Below are positions 21,659-22,156 of a DNA stretch of 22,156 bases, one piece after another. Numbering within the stretch: position 1 is the stretch's first letter; every line of letters begins with the position of its first letter. Source of the stretch: an uncultured Collinsella sp. (lineage in GTDB: Bacteria > Actinomycetota > Coriobacteriia > Coriobacteriales > Coriobacteriaceae); NCBI GenBank assembly GCA_902470905.1, contig CABRIC010000033.1, positions 1-22,156 on the forward strand, read 5' to 3'. The notes under the pieces are model-generated. The model ran no database searches and was not told the origin of the DNA. It saw only the letters and a program-made list of their open reading frames with translations. The position numbers and the translations under genes are program-made.

Positions 21659-22087
21659 TCACTCCTCGATAAAAGCCGGCACTCGGTTAGTCCTGCGCAT
21701 CTTGAAATCGCCAGTCTCGTGGGAGACGTAGAGAATACCGTCCATCCCGTCTCGCGATGCATATGACAGGTGAACAGAACCGCAATCCGATCCATCATTG
21801 TCGAGAAGATCGAACGAATTCGGATCGCTCGTTGCGGCCAAACGACCGCTCAGACAAGAGCCATCGTCATTACAGATTTGCCATTCCATGTCTTCGCCTG
21901 CAAGAATCGCCATAGACGGCCCGGTCGCGCCATCGCTGACATACATCCCGTCTATGCCAAAACCGTTTTCAGCGCCATCGATAAACGACTGCTCGGACCT
22001 ATACCTCGCGAATGATGCGCACAGCGCCATTGCAAGACCGATCGCAAGGCCAACAATCGCTATCTTTGCATAGCTCTTGCCTATCAT
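21659..22087 (-). CDS. 142-aa membrane-anchored extracellular protein
   Basis: The protein has an N-terminal membrane anchor or signal segment (IAIVGLAIGLAMALCASFA, about residues 8-26) and then an outside domain of about 115 residues rich in Asp, Gly and Ser. That domain contains DMEWQICNDDGSCLSG and NDGSDCGSVHLSY; its three Cys could include one disulfide. ATG 22087 is chosen because GGAGG lies 8 nt upstream and the upstream stop is 1 nt away; GTG 22096 would sit directly on the binding site. The Cys in MALC is not in a proper lipobox. It is the second gene of an operon that enters from the right edge. No family recognised. Confidence 0.75.
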   Translation of the reverse strand: MIGKSYAKIAIVGLAIGLAMALCASFARYRSEQSFIDGAENGFGIDGMYVSDGATGPSMAILAGEDMEWQICNDDGSCLSGRLAATSDPNSFDLLDNDGSDCGSVHLSYASRDGMDGILYVSHETGDFKMRRTNRVPAFIEE

Positions 22088-22088
22088 G

Positions 22089-22156
22089 TCATTCACCTCC
22101 CTCGTATGTATCGAGGTATTCCTGCTTGAGCGTCTGCGAGGACGACTTGATCTTTT
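22089..22156 (-). CDS. 3' end of an upstream gene (partial)
   Basis: The last 21 residues of a gene that begins outside the window are visible, ending KSSSQTLKQEYLDTYEGGE before TGA at 22091-22089. The composition is hydrophilic. Its stop is 1 nt from the next ATG, so the two are co-translated. Nothing else can be said. Confidence 0.6.
   Translation of the reverse strand, partial: KIKSSSQTLKQEYLDTYEGGE

Noticed and set aside
21331..21798. 155-aa - strand ORF overlapping the exonuclease remnant and the 142-aa gene
   Set aside because: It reads both real frames out of phase and passes through the two perfect hairpins.
17310..22156. CRISPR array or complete insertion sequence in the accessory region
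   Set aside because: No regularly spaced repeats, no transposase and no terminal inverted repeats with target duplications were seen.

Overview
The window looks like a chromosome segment from a high-GC Coriobacteriia member, most likely Collinsella or a close relative. This is an inference from gene order, base composition and protein style; no search was run.

Positions 31-17113 form a dense, ordinary core block, all on the + strand, with very short gaps or 4-14 nt overlaps. In order it holds an ABC-F ATPase, a small membrane protein, a site-2 (M50) protease, scpA-scpB (chromosome segregation), an RsuA/RluB-type pseudouridine synthase, cmk, plsC, ispH, a DUF512 radical-SAM-like protein with a PDZ-like N-terminus, der, plsY, gpsA, rpe, a NifS-like cysteine desulfurase, a Nif3-like protein, a coiled-coil zinc-ribbon protein and coaBC. 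Much of phospholipid precursor synthesis sits together here: GpsA makes glycerol-3-phosphate, PlsY acylates it, PlsC adds the second acyl chain, and Cmk feeds CTP/CDP metabolism.

A tRNA-Pro(GGG) gene with its own promoter and terminator (17122-17309) marks a sharp boundary. Beyond it, to 22156, the sequence is accessory in character: small genes, gene fragments, many hairpins and more AT-rich patches. Directly after the tRNA a promoter, a series of nested inverted repeats and a U-tailed terminator (17409-17681) suggest a structured non-coding RNA of about 240 nt. Next, on the - strand, is a Flp-pilin-like/DUF6273 surface protein gene. It has a run of ten G at its 5' end, immediately after a well-placed start, and a second one-base frameshift in the middle. 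This looks like a phase-variable locus that is off in this sequence.

Further right are a 97-aa orphan protein, gene remnants, a chain of tiny ORFs, a 41-aa single-helix peptide with a sequestered ribosome binding site (type I toxin-like), several small membrane proteins, a truncated DnaQ-like exonuclease remnant, two tandem perfect hairpins, and a two-gene - strand operon that runs off the right edge.
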